A DNA stretch of 44,531 nt, taken from assembly GCA_002310995.1 (NCBI GenBank), contig DBYV01000063.1, positions 60,162-104,692 on the forward strand. Direction: 5' to 3'. The notes under the pieces are model-generated. The model had not been told where the DNA came from. It saw only the letters and a list, made by a program, of their open reading frames with translations, and searched no databases. The DNA is from a bacterium UBP6_UBA1177. GTDB lineage: Bacteria; UBP6; UBA1177. Below are positions 15,834 to 24,130 of this stretch, in pieces; the stretch's first letter is position 1, and every line of letters starts with the position of its first letter. Made by a program: the position numbers and the translations under genes.

Positions 15834-17972
15834 ATGAAAAAAATCGTATTGTTTTTTGTGATGTTCATGTTTTCTTTCATTGTTGTTTCGTGCGGCGAAA
15901 AGGCAGTTTCTTCCGCAACAGACACTATTGCTCCTGAAAGCAATCTTAAGGCTGTTATTGTCGGTATTCCGAATTCAGATTCATCAGATCTTAAGGAGAT
16001 AACCGACACTTTTTCGGTTGAAGACGATAAGGTTGCTCTCCGTGCTTACTGGAATACCGGTAAAAAAGATTATTCCGCGGAATATATTTGGGTAAATCCG
16101 GAAGGAAAGGTTGCATACTCCAAAGTTATGGATATGAAGCCTGAATGGAAGCGCTCGCTTGTTTATTACAGAGGTCCGAAACCGATGGCGGCAGGAAACT
16201 GGCGGCTTGATGTAAAGGTAAGCGGTAAACTTTACGGGCGCACAACATTTACTGTTGTAAGAGAACGCTCGAAAGTGCCGCTTGTAGCGCAGATCGAGGC
16301 TTTCAACAGCGAAAAAATCACTCTTGAAGAGGCACAGCTTCTGGCTGACAAAATCCGCTGTTTTGCCGATAAAAAATGTTCTGCTGAAGAAGCAGTTTCG
16401 GCTGTTCCGGCTGCTTTGGGCAACAAAAAGACAGGGCTTGCAGTTTCGATTTTCAGAAAGGCGGCAGTTACCGATATGGTTATCTCTTCTGCTGCAAATA
16501 TTTCGGCAGCTATGAAAGAGCTTGCCGGCAAAATCAAACCAGATGAAACGGCTCCGGCTTCCGTCGAGCTTTCGGTGCTTCATTCTCAGATGGAACTCAA
16601 AAATCCGTCGGAGCAGCTTCTCAACGCAAAAAAGAAAGCGGGAATGGGCTTCACTCTTTCGAAAGACGGCAAAAGTGCTGCACTTCTTCCTGTCTATATC
16701 GTAAGAACACAGATTGAGGACGGTATAGGCGTTGTCCGTCAGCTTGCAGTCGATGCGGGACTTCCTGAACACGATTGGAAAACAGCCAAAATCACCGTTT
16801 TCATGACACAGGATTTTGTTCTCAGCGAAAAAATGGAAAAGGCTAAAGAGCTTGCCTTCACGAGAAGCCGTGTTCCGATTGAAAGCGTAACGAGACAGGA
16901 TCTTGTCGATGCGGTAAACCTTTCCTGGGGATGGTATCTCAGAAACCAGATCACGGAAGGCGAGGAAGCCGGCAGATATATGTACACTTTCTTCCCTTCG
17001 AAAGATCTTGAGCCTGCTGAAGACTGGGGTCTCAGAAACCTTAATGCGATTTTTGTTCTTGCCGAGATTGCGAAAGACCAGAAAGATCCTGTTAAGATCG
17101 CAAGCGTAAAAAAGGCAATAGATACATTCGCGAGATTTTTGAAGGAAGGTCACAACGGAAAGTGGCTTGACTGGCCTTACCAGCGCAAAGTCCACAGCAT
17201 CGCCGGAACAGCTTTCCTTCTCGGTGCAATGCTCGAACTCGAAGTTCCGGGCTATGAAGACGATATGAAGAAAATGGCTGATGCAATTATTTCGCTGCAG
17301 CAGCCCGACGGCAGACTTCTTACCGATTTCGCCGGCCAGTACAGAGATATTGACCAGATGTACTATCCCGGCGAAACTCTGCTTGCCCTTGTTAGATACT
17401 ACAAAAAAACCAAATACAAACCCGCTCTTGAAGCTGTCGAAAAGGCTTATCCTTTCTATCAGGATTTCTGGAACAAAAAAGATAACCAGCAGGGCTCTTT
17501 CGTTCCGTGGCAGGCGCGTGCTTATCAGGAAGCGTACAGCGTAACGAAGGACAAAAGATATGCCAATTTCGTTTTCCAGCTTATGGACTGGATGCTCAAG
17601 AAGTATAAACCGCTCGGTCGCGATGCTGTTCCCGGCAGACAGGGCGCTCTTAACACTCAGTTCGCAGGAACGGGTGTATATTCCGAAGGTCTTTCGGCGG
17701 CAGTCAGACTTGCACGCGAAGTAGGTGACAAGGAACGCGTCGAAAGATATACGAAAGCTCTCCGCGGCACGATGGGATATGTTCTCGGGCTTCAGATTAA
17801 AGATGAAGACACTTACTGGATCAAACGTCCAGACAAAGTTCTCGGCGCACTCAGCATGAGGCCTGACAACGAAGAACTCAGAATAGATTCGACTTATCAC
17901 GCAATTTCCGCTGTTCACTATACTTCAAAACTTTTCACTGACGCTGAGTGGAAGGCTATCGAGTGGAAATAA
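15834..17972 (+). CDS. lipoprotein with AMMECR1-like and alpha/alpha-toroid domains
   Basis: Exported lipoprotein with lipobox VVSC and modified Cys at residue 20. Three parts follow. Residues 55-145 look like an Ig-type beta domain (YIWVNPEGKVAY, GNWRLDVKVSGK). Residues about 160-330 match the second half of the AMMECR1 fold in order: GLAVSIF near 201, ASVELSVLHS near 242, KAGMGFTLSKDGKSAALLPV near 268-287, QLAVDAGLPEHDW near 303-315, ITVFMTQDF near 320-328; the LRGCIG motif of cytoplasmic AMMECR1 is absent. Residues about 355-705 form helix-loop repeats of a six-hairpin glycosidase-like toroid (SWGWYLRNQ, HSIAGTAFLLGAMLEL, YYPGETLLALVRYYKKT, AGTGVYSEGLSAAVRLA). Acidic residues in the toroid (ED397, D507, E514, E618) could be catalytic but I cannot assign them. 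It overlaps the next gene by 10 bp. Confidence 0.75.
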   Translation: MKKIVLFFVMFMFSFIVVSCGEKAVSSATDTIAPESNLKAVIVGIPNSDSSDLKEITDTFSVEDDKVALRAYWNTGKKDYSAEYIWVNPEGKVAYSKVMDMKPEWKRSLVYYRGPKPMAAGNWRLDVKVSGKLYGRTTFTVVRERSKVPLVAQIEAFNSEKITLEEAQLLADKIRCFADKKCSAEEAVSAVPAALGNKKTGLAVSIFRKAAVTDMVISSAANISAAMKELAGKIKPDETAPASVELSVLHSQMELKNPSEQLLNAKKKAGMGFTLSKDGKSAALLPVYIVRTQIEDGIGVVRQLAVDAGLPEHDWKTAKITVFMTQDFVLSEKMEKAKELAFTRSRVPIESVTRQDLVDAVNLSWGWYLRNQITEGEEAGRYMYTFFPSKDLEPAEDWGLRNLNAIFVLAEIAKDQKDPVKIASVKKAIDTFARFLKEGHNGKWLDWPYQRKVHSIAGTAFLLGAMLELEVPGYEDDMKKMADAIISLQQPDGRLLTDFAGQYRDIDQMYYPGETLLALVRYYKKTKYKPALEAVEKAYPFYQDFWNKKDNQQGSFVPWQARAYQEAYSVTKDKRYANFVFQLMDWMLKKYKPLGRDAVPGRQGALNTQFAGTGVYSEGLSAAVRLAREVGDKERVERYTKALRGTMGYVLGLQIKDEDTYWIKRPDKVLGALSMRPDNEELRIDSTYHAISAVHYTSKLFTDAEWKAIEWK

Positions 17973-18646
17973 ACCAGCCCGATATCATTTACGAAGACAA
18001 CCATCTTCTTGTTGTTGTCAAACCGCAGGGAATTCCTGTTCAGAAAAATGATGCAGATGCAAACGACGATTTCCAGAGCATTCTCAAGGATTATCTCAAA
18101 AAGAAATATATGAAACAGGGCAACGTCTTTCTCGGAATCGTTCACAGGCTTGATCAGCCGGTCGGCGGTGTCATGGTTTTTGCAAAAACTTCGAAAGCTG
18201 CGTCACGCCTGAGCGAACAGATTCGTCAGAATATCTGGAAAAAATGCTATTTGGCGGTTGTTGACGGTGTTCCGAAGCAGAAAAAGGCGGTTCTGGAAGA
18301 TTATCTCGTTAAAAACGATGCAACGAACGAGGTTTTTGTATCGAAAAAAGAGAATCCGAAAGCGAAATTTGCCCGCCTTTTCTATGAAACGCTTAAAACT
18401 TCAGGAAACCGCTCGCTTCTAAAAATCACGCTTGAAACTGGCAGGGCGCATCAGATCCGCGTCCAGCTTTCATCACGCGGAATTCCGATTGTGAACGACC
18501 ACAAATACAATAAAAATGCGAAAGTAGGCTCAAATATCGCGCTCTGGGCATATTCGCTTGAAATCGAACACCCTGTCACGAAGGAAAAACTCGTTTTCTC
18601 CAAAGAAATGCCTGAAAGTTTGGGAAAGACACTGTCTGTTTGTTGA
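17963..18646 (+). CDS. RluA-family pseudouridine synthase
   Basis: Converts uridine to pseudouridine in rRNA or tRNA. Seen: IIYEDNHLLVVVKPQGIPV near the start, the catalytic motif GIVHRLDQPVGGVMVFAKT with the conserved Asp, LETGRAHQIRVQLSSRGIPI and the C-terminal IALWAYSLEIEHPVT. There is no S4 domain, so it is closest to the RluA/TruC/RluD catalytic-core type; the target site is unknown. GTG at 17963 is preferred because GGAAGG lies eight bases before it; GTG 17948 in frame is an alternative. It overlaps the end of the lipoprotein gene by 10 bp, so translation is probably coupled. Its last codons run up to the start region of the Lcl lipoprotein. Confidence 0.9.
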   Translation: MEINQPDIIYEDNHLLVVVKPQGIPVQKNDADANDDFQSILKDYLKKKYMKQGNVFLGIVHRLDQPVGGVMVFAKTSKAASRLSEQIRQNIWKKCYLAVVDGVPKQKKAVLEDYLVKNDATNEVFVSKKENPKAKFARLFYETLKTSGNRSLLKITLETGRAHQIRVQLSSRGIPIVNDHKYNKNAKVGSNIALWAYSLEIEHPVTKEKLVFSKEMPESLGKTLSVC

Positions 18647-18657
18647 TGGAGTTCAAA

Positions 18658-20346
18658 ATGAAAAAAATTGTTCTCCTCCTTACTTTCGTTTTGATATTTC
18701 TTGTTTCTTCCTGCGGTGAAAATTCCAAGAGCGGCAAAAAACGCGGAGAACTTTACGGGGACTGTTATCCGAATAAGACCTGCAACGAAGGGTTTGTCTG
18801 CGACACAGAGTACAATGTCTGCATAAAAGATCGTGCAGATCATCAATATTCTGATAGCGATACAATTTCAAATGATGATGATATTGAAATGCAGATGTCT
18901 GATGAAGAAAATATTTCGTCAGATGACGATACTGGCTCAACTGATCTGAAGCCGGATGAGGATAAAGATTCGACTGATTCTCTGCTTGATGACGATATGG
19001 ACCATGCAGATTCTCTGTCTGATGATGATTCGGATACTGAAAATACGACTCAATGCACTCTTGACAACAGTATTCTCCAAACTTCTGCTGACTCTTATTT
19101 CGCTTTCAGAGGGGAAGGCAAAATCAATCTTCCAACGGAAAAATATCCTTTTTTTGCCAGTTCGGTAAATACCGTACTCTTCGGAATTGAAGGAAAAGAT
19201 ATCGACTTAGCGAAAGAATATTCCATATTCATTGAAGCGGCTCTACCAGGGACTGATGATGAAGGCAGTCAGGCCGCAATGCCGGCAGTAGGACTCAACT
19301 CATTAGGTGATCCAAATATCTCTACCGGTTATTTTACAACTGTGGTTGCTGCGTTTATTCCTGTTTCTGATATCGATGCTTTAAGAGTTTCTGGAGAATA
19401 TGTGTTTCCGTCAGCTCCTCTTGTTCAGGTTTTGGATATTGCAACCTCTTCCGACGGAGCCTATTCGAAACAATGTGTCGTTGCCTCAAATAAATACACT
19501 TATGATGCAGATACAGGTAAAGAGGTCCCGGCTGGAAAGTGGCAGGTTTGCTATAATGACAATGTCTCTTTTGAAGCAGGTGAAACTTTCAGACTTGCGA
19601 TGGTTGCAGAACTGGAAACCGAACCTCGGCAGATTGTAAAAGTAGTCAGTGCCGGAATAATAGAATATCCCTGTGCATGTTTCGATAACAACACTAATGC
19701 GGAAGTCGATTGTACCACTATTGCTGAATTTTATAACCCGCCGCCGGATCCGTGCGATCCTAATCCCTGCGATGGTGTTATCCACTCGACTAACGAGTGC
19801 GTCGCGGCAGATGAAATGACTTATTCCTGCGAATGCAAATCAGGATACTATTGGAACGGTTCTATATGCAGGTCGAGTTCAACAACACTTCCTGAATGTG
19901 ACGGTTCAACGCTTTCTTTTCCCTGCTTTGATTCGGCAAGCAGTCTGACTTGGTCAGAAAAGACAACAGATGCAATGAACTGGAACGATGCCGATGATTA
20001 TTGTAATGGTCTGAATACATCAAATTACGGCGGATTCAGCAACGGATGGCATCTGCCGACTATAGGTGAATTAAGAACACTCATTCAAAATTGCGAAAAT
20101 ACAGTTACGGACGGTATCTGCGGTGTCACTGACGATTGTCTGGAAAGCAGCTGCCAGAGCACGCGATGTTACTTTTGTGCAAATGATGCCAACGGAAAAT
20201 ACAGCAAATTCCGGGACATTGATTCCATCTGGTCTTCTTCTAATGTCTCTGATATCGCAGACACTGCATGGTATATCTCCTTCTACGGAGGTAAGATCTA
20301 CCGTAATGAAAAAACTCAGGAACATAATGTCCGCTGCGTCAGATAG
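18658..20346 (+). CDS. Lcl/DUF1566 domain lipoprotein with EGF-like motif and Asp-rich linker
   Basis: Surface or outer-membrane lipoprotein. Start ATG 18658 (MKKIVLLLTF) has GGAG upstream; an in-frame ATG at 18640 would weaken the signal. Lipobox VSSC gives the lipid Cys at 19. A Cys-rich stretch (YGDCYPNKTCNEGFVCDTEYNVC, in part) follows, then about 70 residues dominated by Asp/Ser/Glu with repeated DSL-DDD units (near 66-134), a beta-rich middle domain, an EGF-like segment starting DPCDPNPCDGV (near 365-408) and a C-terminal Lcl domain (near 415-562) with WSEKT, WHLPTIGELRTLI, IWSSSNVSD and HNVRCVR. Such proteins are adhesion- or display-type in known cases; here the role is unknown. The acidic run may bind calcium (inference). 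Confidence 0.85.
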   Translation: MKKIVLLLTFVLIFLVSSCGENSKSGKKRGELYGDCYPNKTCNEGFVCDTEYNVCIKDRADHQYSDSDTISNDDDIEMQMSDEENISSDDDTGSTDLKPDEDKDSTDSLLDDDMDHADSLSDDDSDTENTTQCTLDNSILQTSADSYFAFRGEGKINLPTEKYPFFASSVNTVLFGIEGKDIDLAKEYSIFIEAALPGTDDEGSQAAMPAVGLNSLGDPNISTGYFTTVVAAFIPVSDIDALRVSGEYVFPSAPLVQVLDIATSSDGAYSKQCVVASNKYTYDADTGKEVPAGKWQVCYNDNVSFEAGETFRLAMVAELETEPRQIVKVVSAGIIEYPCACFDNNTNAEVDCTTIAEFYNPPPDPCDPNPCDGVIHSTNECVAADEMTYSCECKSGYYWNGSICRSSSTTLPECDGSTLSFPCFDSASSLTWSEKTTDAMNWNDADDYCNGLNTSNYGGFSNGWHLPTIGELRTLIQNCENTVTDGICGVTDDCLESSCQSTRCYFCANDANGKYSKFRDIDSIWSSSNVSDIADTAWYISFYGGKIYRNEKTQEHNVRCVR

Positions 20347-20366
20347 GATATTTGAAGTATGTTTAA

Positions 20367-21074
20367 ATGCAGCACCAGCTTGAAATAAACGGTAGGATCC
20401 TGGAATACACTCTTGAACGGAAGAAGGTGAAAAACCTGAATCTGAGGATAAGGCGGGACGGAAGCGTCTATGTTTCGGCAAACAAGTCTGTTCCGCTGGA
20501 TTACATCGAGAATTTTTTAAGGTCGAAATCGGATTTTATTTCCAAGGCGGTTGAGCATTATTCCGAAGTTGTTTCCCGGAAAGAATCTCCGAAAAAATAT
20601 GTGGACGGGGAATCGTTCCGCGTTTTAGGGCATGATCTGAGGCTGAAGGTTATCCGCGGAGCAAGAAACGAGGTCAAATGTGACGGCGTTTTCATAACTT
20701 TGCGGGTTAAAGATCCTTTCGACACCGATATGAAAGAGCGTGTTTTCCGCAAATGGCTGACATCTATCTGCCGCGAAACTGTGACAAAATTATGCGAAGC
20801 GGTTTATCCTAAATTCAGGAAATACGGGATAGATTTTCCGGAAATAAAATTCAGAAATATGGTCTCGCGCTGGGGAAGCTGTATGCCGAAAAGAAAACTG
20901 CTCACTTTCAGTTATGCGCTCGCCATGGTTCCGGTTTCGTGCATCGAATACGTCGTCATGCACGAATTTACCCATTTTCTGCATCTGAACCATTCGCCCG
21001 ATTTTTACCGTCAGCTTGCGGTTTTTATGCCTGACTGGCGCGAGCGAAAAAAACTACTTGAAAAAAGTGTGTGA
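20367..21074 (+). CDS. YgjP-like zinc metallopeptidase (DUF45/M48-related)
   Basis: Small metal-dependent peptidase of the YgjP/SprT-like group. Seen: RKKVKNLNLRIRRDGSVYVSA at the N-terminus, the conserved RWGSCMPKRKLLTFSY at about 168-183, and the zinc site H199-E200-xx-H203 (VMHEFTHFLHLNHSPDFY) with H209 as likely third ligand. Length 235 aa is typical. No signal peptide, so cytoplasmic. It begins 20 bp after the Lcl lipoprotein gene. In many genomes this gene is linked to type I restriction loci, but no such locus is adjacent here. Substrate unknown. Confidence 0.88.
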   Translation: MQHQLEINGRILEYTLERKKVKNLNLRIRRDGSVYVSANKSVPLDYIENFLRSKSDFISKAVEHYSEVVSRKESPKKYVDGESFRVLGHDLRLKVIRGARNEVKCDGVFITLRVKDPFDTDMKERVFRKWLTSICRETVTKLCEAVYPKFRKYGIDFPEIKFRNMVSRWGSCMPKRKLLTFSYALAMVPVSCIEYVVMHEFTHFLHLNHSPDFYRQLAVFMPDWRERKKLLEKSV

Positions 21075-21113
21075 AAATCACTTGATTTTTTGGAAAAATA
21101 CAGCATACTGCTT

Positions 21114-21149
21114 TCGATGAAAAAGGGAATGCGTTCCCGTTTTAATCGA
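21114..21149. other. long imperfect hairpin between metallopeptidase and DUF4143 ATPase genes
   Basis: TCGAT (21114-21118) pairs with ATCGA (21145-21149), A-run with T-run, and GGGAA (21125-21129) with TTCCC (21134-21138) around the loop TGCG. No T-tract follows on either strand, so it is more likely an operator, mRNA leader structure or small repeat than a rho-independent terminator. Confidence 0.4.
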
Positions 21150-21172
21150 AAATTCGTGCGGTGGAGGTGTTT

Positions 21173-22429
21173 ATGTATAAAAAGCGCACTATTGAGCAAA
21201 CGATTTTGGAAATGGGCGACTCTTTTCCGTGCATTGTTGTTTACGGTCCGCGACAAGTAGGAAAATCTACGACTCTTGATTATATTTTCCCCGAGAGCAT
21301 GAACAGAATCACTCTTGACGATCTTGCCGACCGGAATCTCGCACGTGAAAATCCTAAACTTTTTTTAGAAATGAATCCGTGGCCTGTAATTATAGATGAA
21401 ATTCAAAAAGTTCCGGAACTTCTTGATGAGATAAAAATCAAAATTGACGATCAGCGGAGGATCTGGCTCAAAAACGGTGAAGAACGGCAGCTGATGTATA
21501 TTCTCACTGGATCAAACCGCTTTGAACTGCAGGAAGGTATTTCAGAATCTTTGGCAGGTCGCTGCGGAATCATAGAGATGTTGTCGTTTTCACAAATGGA
21601 AAAACTTGGAATTCCCTCTGAACCTTTTACTCCTAAAATTGAAGAACTTATTTACCGCGCTCAAAAAACAACGGTTCGGTATCGGACAAGAAGTCAGATT
21701 TTTGAAGATATTTTTAACGGCGGAATGCCTGATATCTGCACCGGTGTTTCAAAAAGAGAGGCGTATTTCAAATCCTACGTGAACACTTATATCGAAAAAG
21801 ATGTGCGTAAACTCATTTCCGCTTCAAACGAAACTCAGTTCAGAAATTTTATTTCCATTGTGGCTCTGCGCACGGCACAGGAAGTGCATTATGACGAGAT
21901 TGCCGGTGCTGTCGGAATTGATGTCAAAACATGCAAACGCTGGCTTTCGATCCTTGAAACTTCCGGAATAATTTATTTTCTGCAGCCGTATATGGCAAAA
22001 ATTTCAAACCGGATCATAAAAGCTCCCAAACTTTATTTTACCGATACCGGATTATGCGCTTTCCTTTGCAAATGGCCGGATGCAAAAATGCTTGAAAATT
22101 GTGCTATGAGCGGGGTGTTTTTTGAAACCTTCGTTGTAAGTGAAATATTAAAGAATTTCTTTGCATTCAATAAAAATCCGCGGGACTATCTTTATTACTA
22201 CCGCGATATCGACCAGAAAGAAATCGATCTGCTTTATGTGGATGAAACAGGAATTTATCCGATTGAAATAAAAAAAGGAGTCTCTCCGAAAAATCCCGAC
22301 AAAAATTTCAAAGTCCTGCAAAAGTACAAAAAAGAAGTAAATCGTGGACTTGTGATTGACTGCTGTGACAAAATAAGGGCATTTAATGAAAATTCATTCT
22401 GTTTCCCTGCTTATTTACTTGGAATATAG
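21173..22429 (+). CDS. AAA-type ATPase with DUF4143 domain
   Basis: Member of the widespread ATP-binding DUF4143 family of unknown function, often linked to accessory DNA. Seen: Walker A GPRQVGKST near residue 23-31, Walker B WPVIIDEIQKVPELL, sensor-like LMYILTGSNRFEL, an arginine motif ESLAGRC, and the C-terminal DUF4143 nuclease-like part with YYYRDIDQKEIDLLYVD and GIYPIEIKKG (an E-x-D/E-xK-like arrangement). The start ATG 21173 has GGTGGAGG before it; GTG 21161 in frame is less likely. Length 418 aa. It is monocistronic as far as visible and converges with the outer-membrane gene trio. A second, clearly different member lies at 35828-37144. Confidence 0.88.
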   Translation: MYKKRTIEQTILEMGDSFPCIVVYGPRQVGKSTTLDYIFPESMNRITLDDLADRNLARENPKLFLEMNPWPVIIDEIQKVPELLDEIKIKIDDQRRIWLKNGEERQLMYILTGSNRFELQEGISESLAGRCGIIEMLSFSQMEKLGIPSEPFTPKIEELIYRAQKTTVRYRTRSQIFEDIFNGGMPDICTGVSKREAYFKSYVNTYIEKDVRKLISASNETQFRNFISIVALRTAQEVHYDEIAGAVGIDVKTCKRWLSILETSGIIYFLQPYMAKISNRIIKAPKLYFTDTGLCAFLCKWPDAKMLENCAMSGVFFETFVVSEILKNFFAFNKNPRDYLYYYRDIDQKEIDLLYVDETGIYPIEIKKGVSPKNPDKNFKVLQKYKKEVNRGLVIDCCDKIRAFNENSFCFPAYLLGI

Positions 22430-22449
22430 AGGAACATCCGGAGAGAAAT

Positions 22450-22474
22450 GCCTGAAAATATGAAAAATTCGGGC
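22450..22474. terminator. weak hairpin between convergent genes
   Basis: GCCTGAA (22450-22456) pairs with TTCGGGC (22468-22474), one G-U pair, 11-base A/T-rich loop. It lies between the DUF4143 ATPase and the convergent barrel-protein gene. T-tracts are poor on both strands, so termination is only possible. Confidence 0.3.
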
Positions 22475-22485
22475 AAAACCGATGC

Positions 22486-23277
22486 TCAGAACCTGTATCC
22501 TGTCTCGAACATCATGAATTCGTGGTGGCCGTATAAAAAGTAGGTGTATGCTCCCGCTTCGTATTCATCACTTTCTGAGAAGAAAATATTGCTTTTGTAA
22601 TTTCCGTTTCCGAAATCACCGCCGATTGAAGTTCTGAGAAACCAGTTGTTGTCAAAAAGAAGATTGAGTCCAATCGCCCATGTTCCGCTGAGTCTCCAGT
22701 GGCTCATGTTTTTATCGAAGTCTTCTTCGTAATCTTCCATTGTTCCTTTGCTATTGGAAGAGTAGGTGAATGCGAAGAAATTGTTGTTGAATCCTATAGA
22801 AAATATTGGTCCGACACGCTTCAGAACTCCGGCATCGACCTTGAAATTATAAGCGATGTTCAAGGTAACCGGGAGTCTCATGTAGTGCATTGTGATGTAG
22901 TTCTGGTCATCGTAATCGTAATCGTCCCATGCGATTTCAGGGGTGTATTCAGTTGTAGGAACCCAGTATTGAAAAACGAATCCGAGCCCTAAAAACAGCT
23001 CTCCCGCGACATCTCCGCCGGTTTGCTCAAAGATTTTCCAGTTGAGATCAGCCCCGATAGAAAGACCAAACTGGTTCTGCATAAACGCTTTCATTAGCGG
23101 GTGTCCGCCGACATTGCCCGTAAAATCGGCTCCGAATCCGAATTTCAGTTCAGCGTTGAAGTCTTTTTCAGATTTTGTTTCCGCAGCCGGCGATACAGCT
23201 GTTTCCGTTTGTGGTTCCTCTGCGTACAGCGCGGCCGAGATTACAAGTAATACGAGAAAAAAGAGTGCTTTTTTCAT
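22486..23277 (-). CDS. outer-membrane beta-barrel protein, tandem copy 3
   Basis: Third gene of a tandem family. Signal peptide at residues 1-19 (ISAALYAEE), short acidic/Ala linker, then the shared barrel: LKFGFGADFTGNVGGHPL, NQFGLSIGADLNW, FVFQYWVPTTE, MRLPVTLNIAYNFKVDAG, RVGPIFSIGFNNNFF, SGTWAIGLNLLFDNNW, TSIGGDFG and C-terminal HHEFMMFETGYRF ending in Phe, the usual Bam recognition end. Length 263 aa. GGAGG precedes ATG 23277. The preceding copy ends 11 bp upstream. Function unknown; likely a small porin-like or structural barrel. Same-family copies at 23289 and 24131 show lineage-specific duplication. Confidence 0.82.
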   Translation of the reverse strand: MKKALFFLVLLVISAALYAEEPQTETAVSPAAETKSEKDFNAELKFGFGADFTGNVGGHPLMKAFMQNQFGLSIGADLNWKIFEQTGGDVAGELFLGLGFVFQYWVPTTEYTPEIAWDDYDYDDQNYITMHYMRLPVTLNIAYNFKVDAGVLKRVGPIFSIGFNNNFFAFTYSSNSKGTMEDYEEDFDKNMSHWRLSGTWAIGLNLLFDNNWFLRTSIGGDFGNGNYKSNIFFSESDEYEAGAYTYFLYGHHEFMMFETGYRF

Positions 23278-23288
23278 ATTTCCTCCGC

Positions 23289-24119
23289 TCAGAACCTGTA
23301 ACCTGTTTCAAACATTAGGAATTCATGGTGGTTATAGAGAATTTTTCCTGAATCAGGTTTGAAAAGATAGTGCTTTATTTTTTCACTTCCTTTGTCGCCT
23401 CCGATTGATACTGCAAGAAAGCATCTGTTTGAGAAAACAAGATTGAGACCGAGTGACCAAGAGAAGCTGAGCTGATGAAATTCAATGAGATCGATGAATT
23501 GTTCAAAATCTTCTTTTACACTTTCGTGATCGCGGTTGTAATCCGATTCCGGAATAAAAAAGTTGTTGTTGATTCCGGCTGAAAATTTAGGTCCAACACG
23601 GCGTAAAGCTCCGGCATTTACCTTGAAATCATAAGAAATATTGAGCATTACCGGAACTCTCAGGTAGTGAAGCGCCAGATACTTGTTTTTTTCATCTTCC
23701 TTGTAGTAGTAATAATTTTTTAAATATTCGTCTGTGACTTTTCCGGTTGGAGCCCAGTACTGTAAATCAAATCCAAAACCGAAATAGAGTTCTCCTGCAC
23801 CTTCACCGCTTGTTTTCTGGAGTATGCGCCAGTTGAAATCCATTCCTGCTGTTACTCCGAACTGGTTTTTTATCATCATATCTGAGATGTATGCCAGATG
23901 CGGGGCAGGATCATCGTAATCTATGTAATCTTCAATGTCATCTGAAACCCTGCCGGGAGTTCCTGTAAAATCGGCTCCGAATCCGATTTCTATCTGAACA
24001 TAGAATTTGTCGCCGAGAGTATCTTTTTTTGTCTGAGTATTGTTCTCCGGTGTATTTGCATCCGCAAAAAGTGCTGCCGAAAAAAGAACGACTATGAAAA
24101 AAGAGAAAAATTTATTCAT
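23289..24119 (-). CDS. outer-membrane beta-barrel protein, tandem copy 2
   Basis: Middle paralogue, 276 aa. Signal peptide MNKFFSFFIVVLFSAALFAD, then IEIGFGADFTGTPGR, NQFGVTAGMDFNWRI, FDLQYWAPTGKV, LRVPVMLNISYDFKVNAGALRRVGP (in part), INNNFF and the shared end HHEFLMFETGYRF. It differs from the other copies in a longer acidic loop after TPGR (DDIEDYIDYDD) and a Lys/Glu-rich loop (YYYKEDEKNKY), both in places expected to be extracellular loops. AGGGAGG precedes ATG 24119. It lies 11 bp from each neighbour in the trio, so the three are surely co-transcribed. Confidence 0.82.
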   Translation of the reverse strand: MNKFFSFFIVVLFSAALFADANTPENNTQTKKDTLGDKFYVQIEIGFGADFTGTPGRVSDDIEDYIDYDDPAPHLAYISDMMIKNQFGVTAGMDFNWRILQKTSGEGAGELYFGFGFDLQYWAPTGKVTDEYLKNYYYYKEDEKNKYLALHYLRVPVMLNISYDFKVNAGALRRVGPKFSAGINNNFFIPESDYNRDHESVKEDFEQFIDLIEFHQLSFSWSLGLNLVFSNRCFLAVSIGGDKGSEKIKHYLFKPDSGKILYNHHEFLMFETGYRF

Positions 24120-24130
24120 TTATTCCTCCC

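Noticed and set aside
15984..17918. 644-codon open frame antisense to the AMMECR1-like lipoprotein gene
   Set aside because: It is fully inside a well-supported gene, has no recognisable domain, signal or ribosome binding site, and its composition (many Phe, Arg, Ser, Cys) is what the reverse of this codon usage gives.
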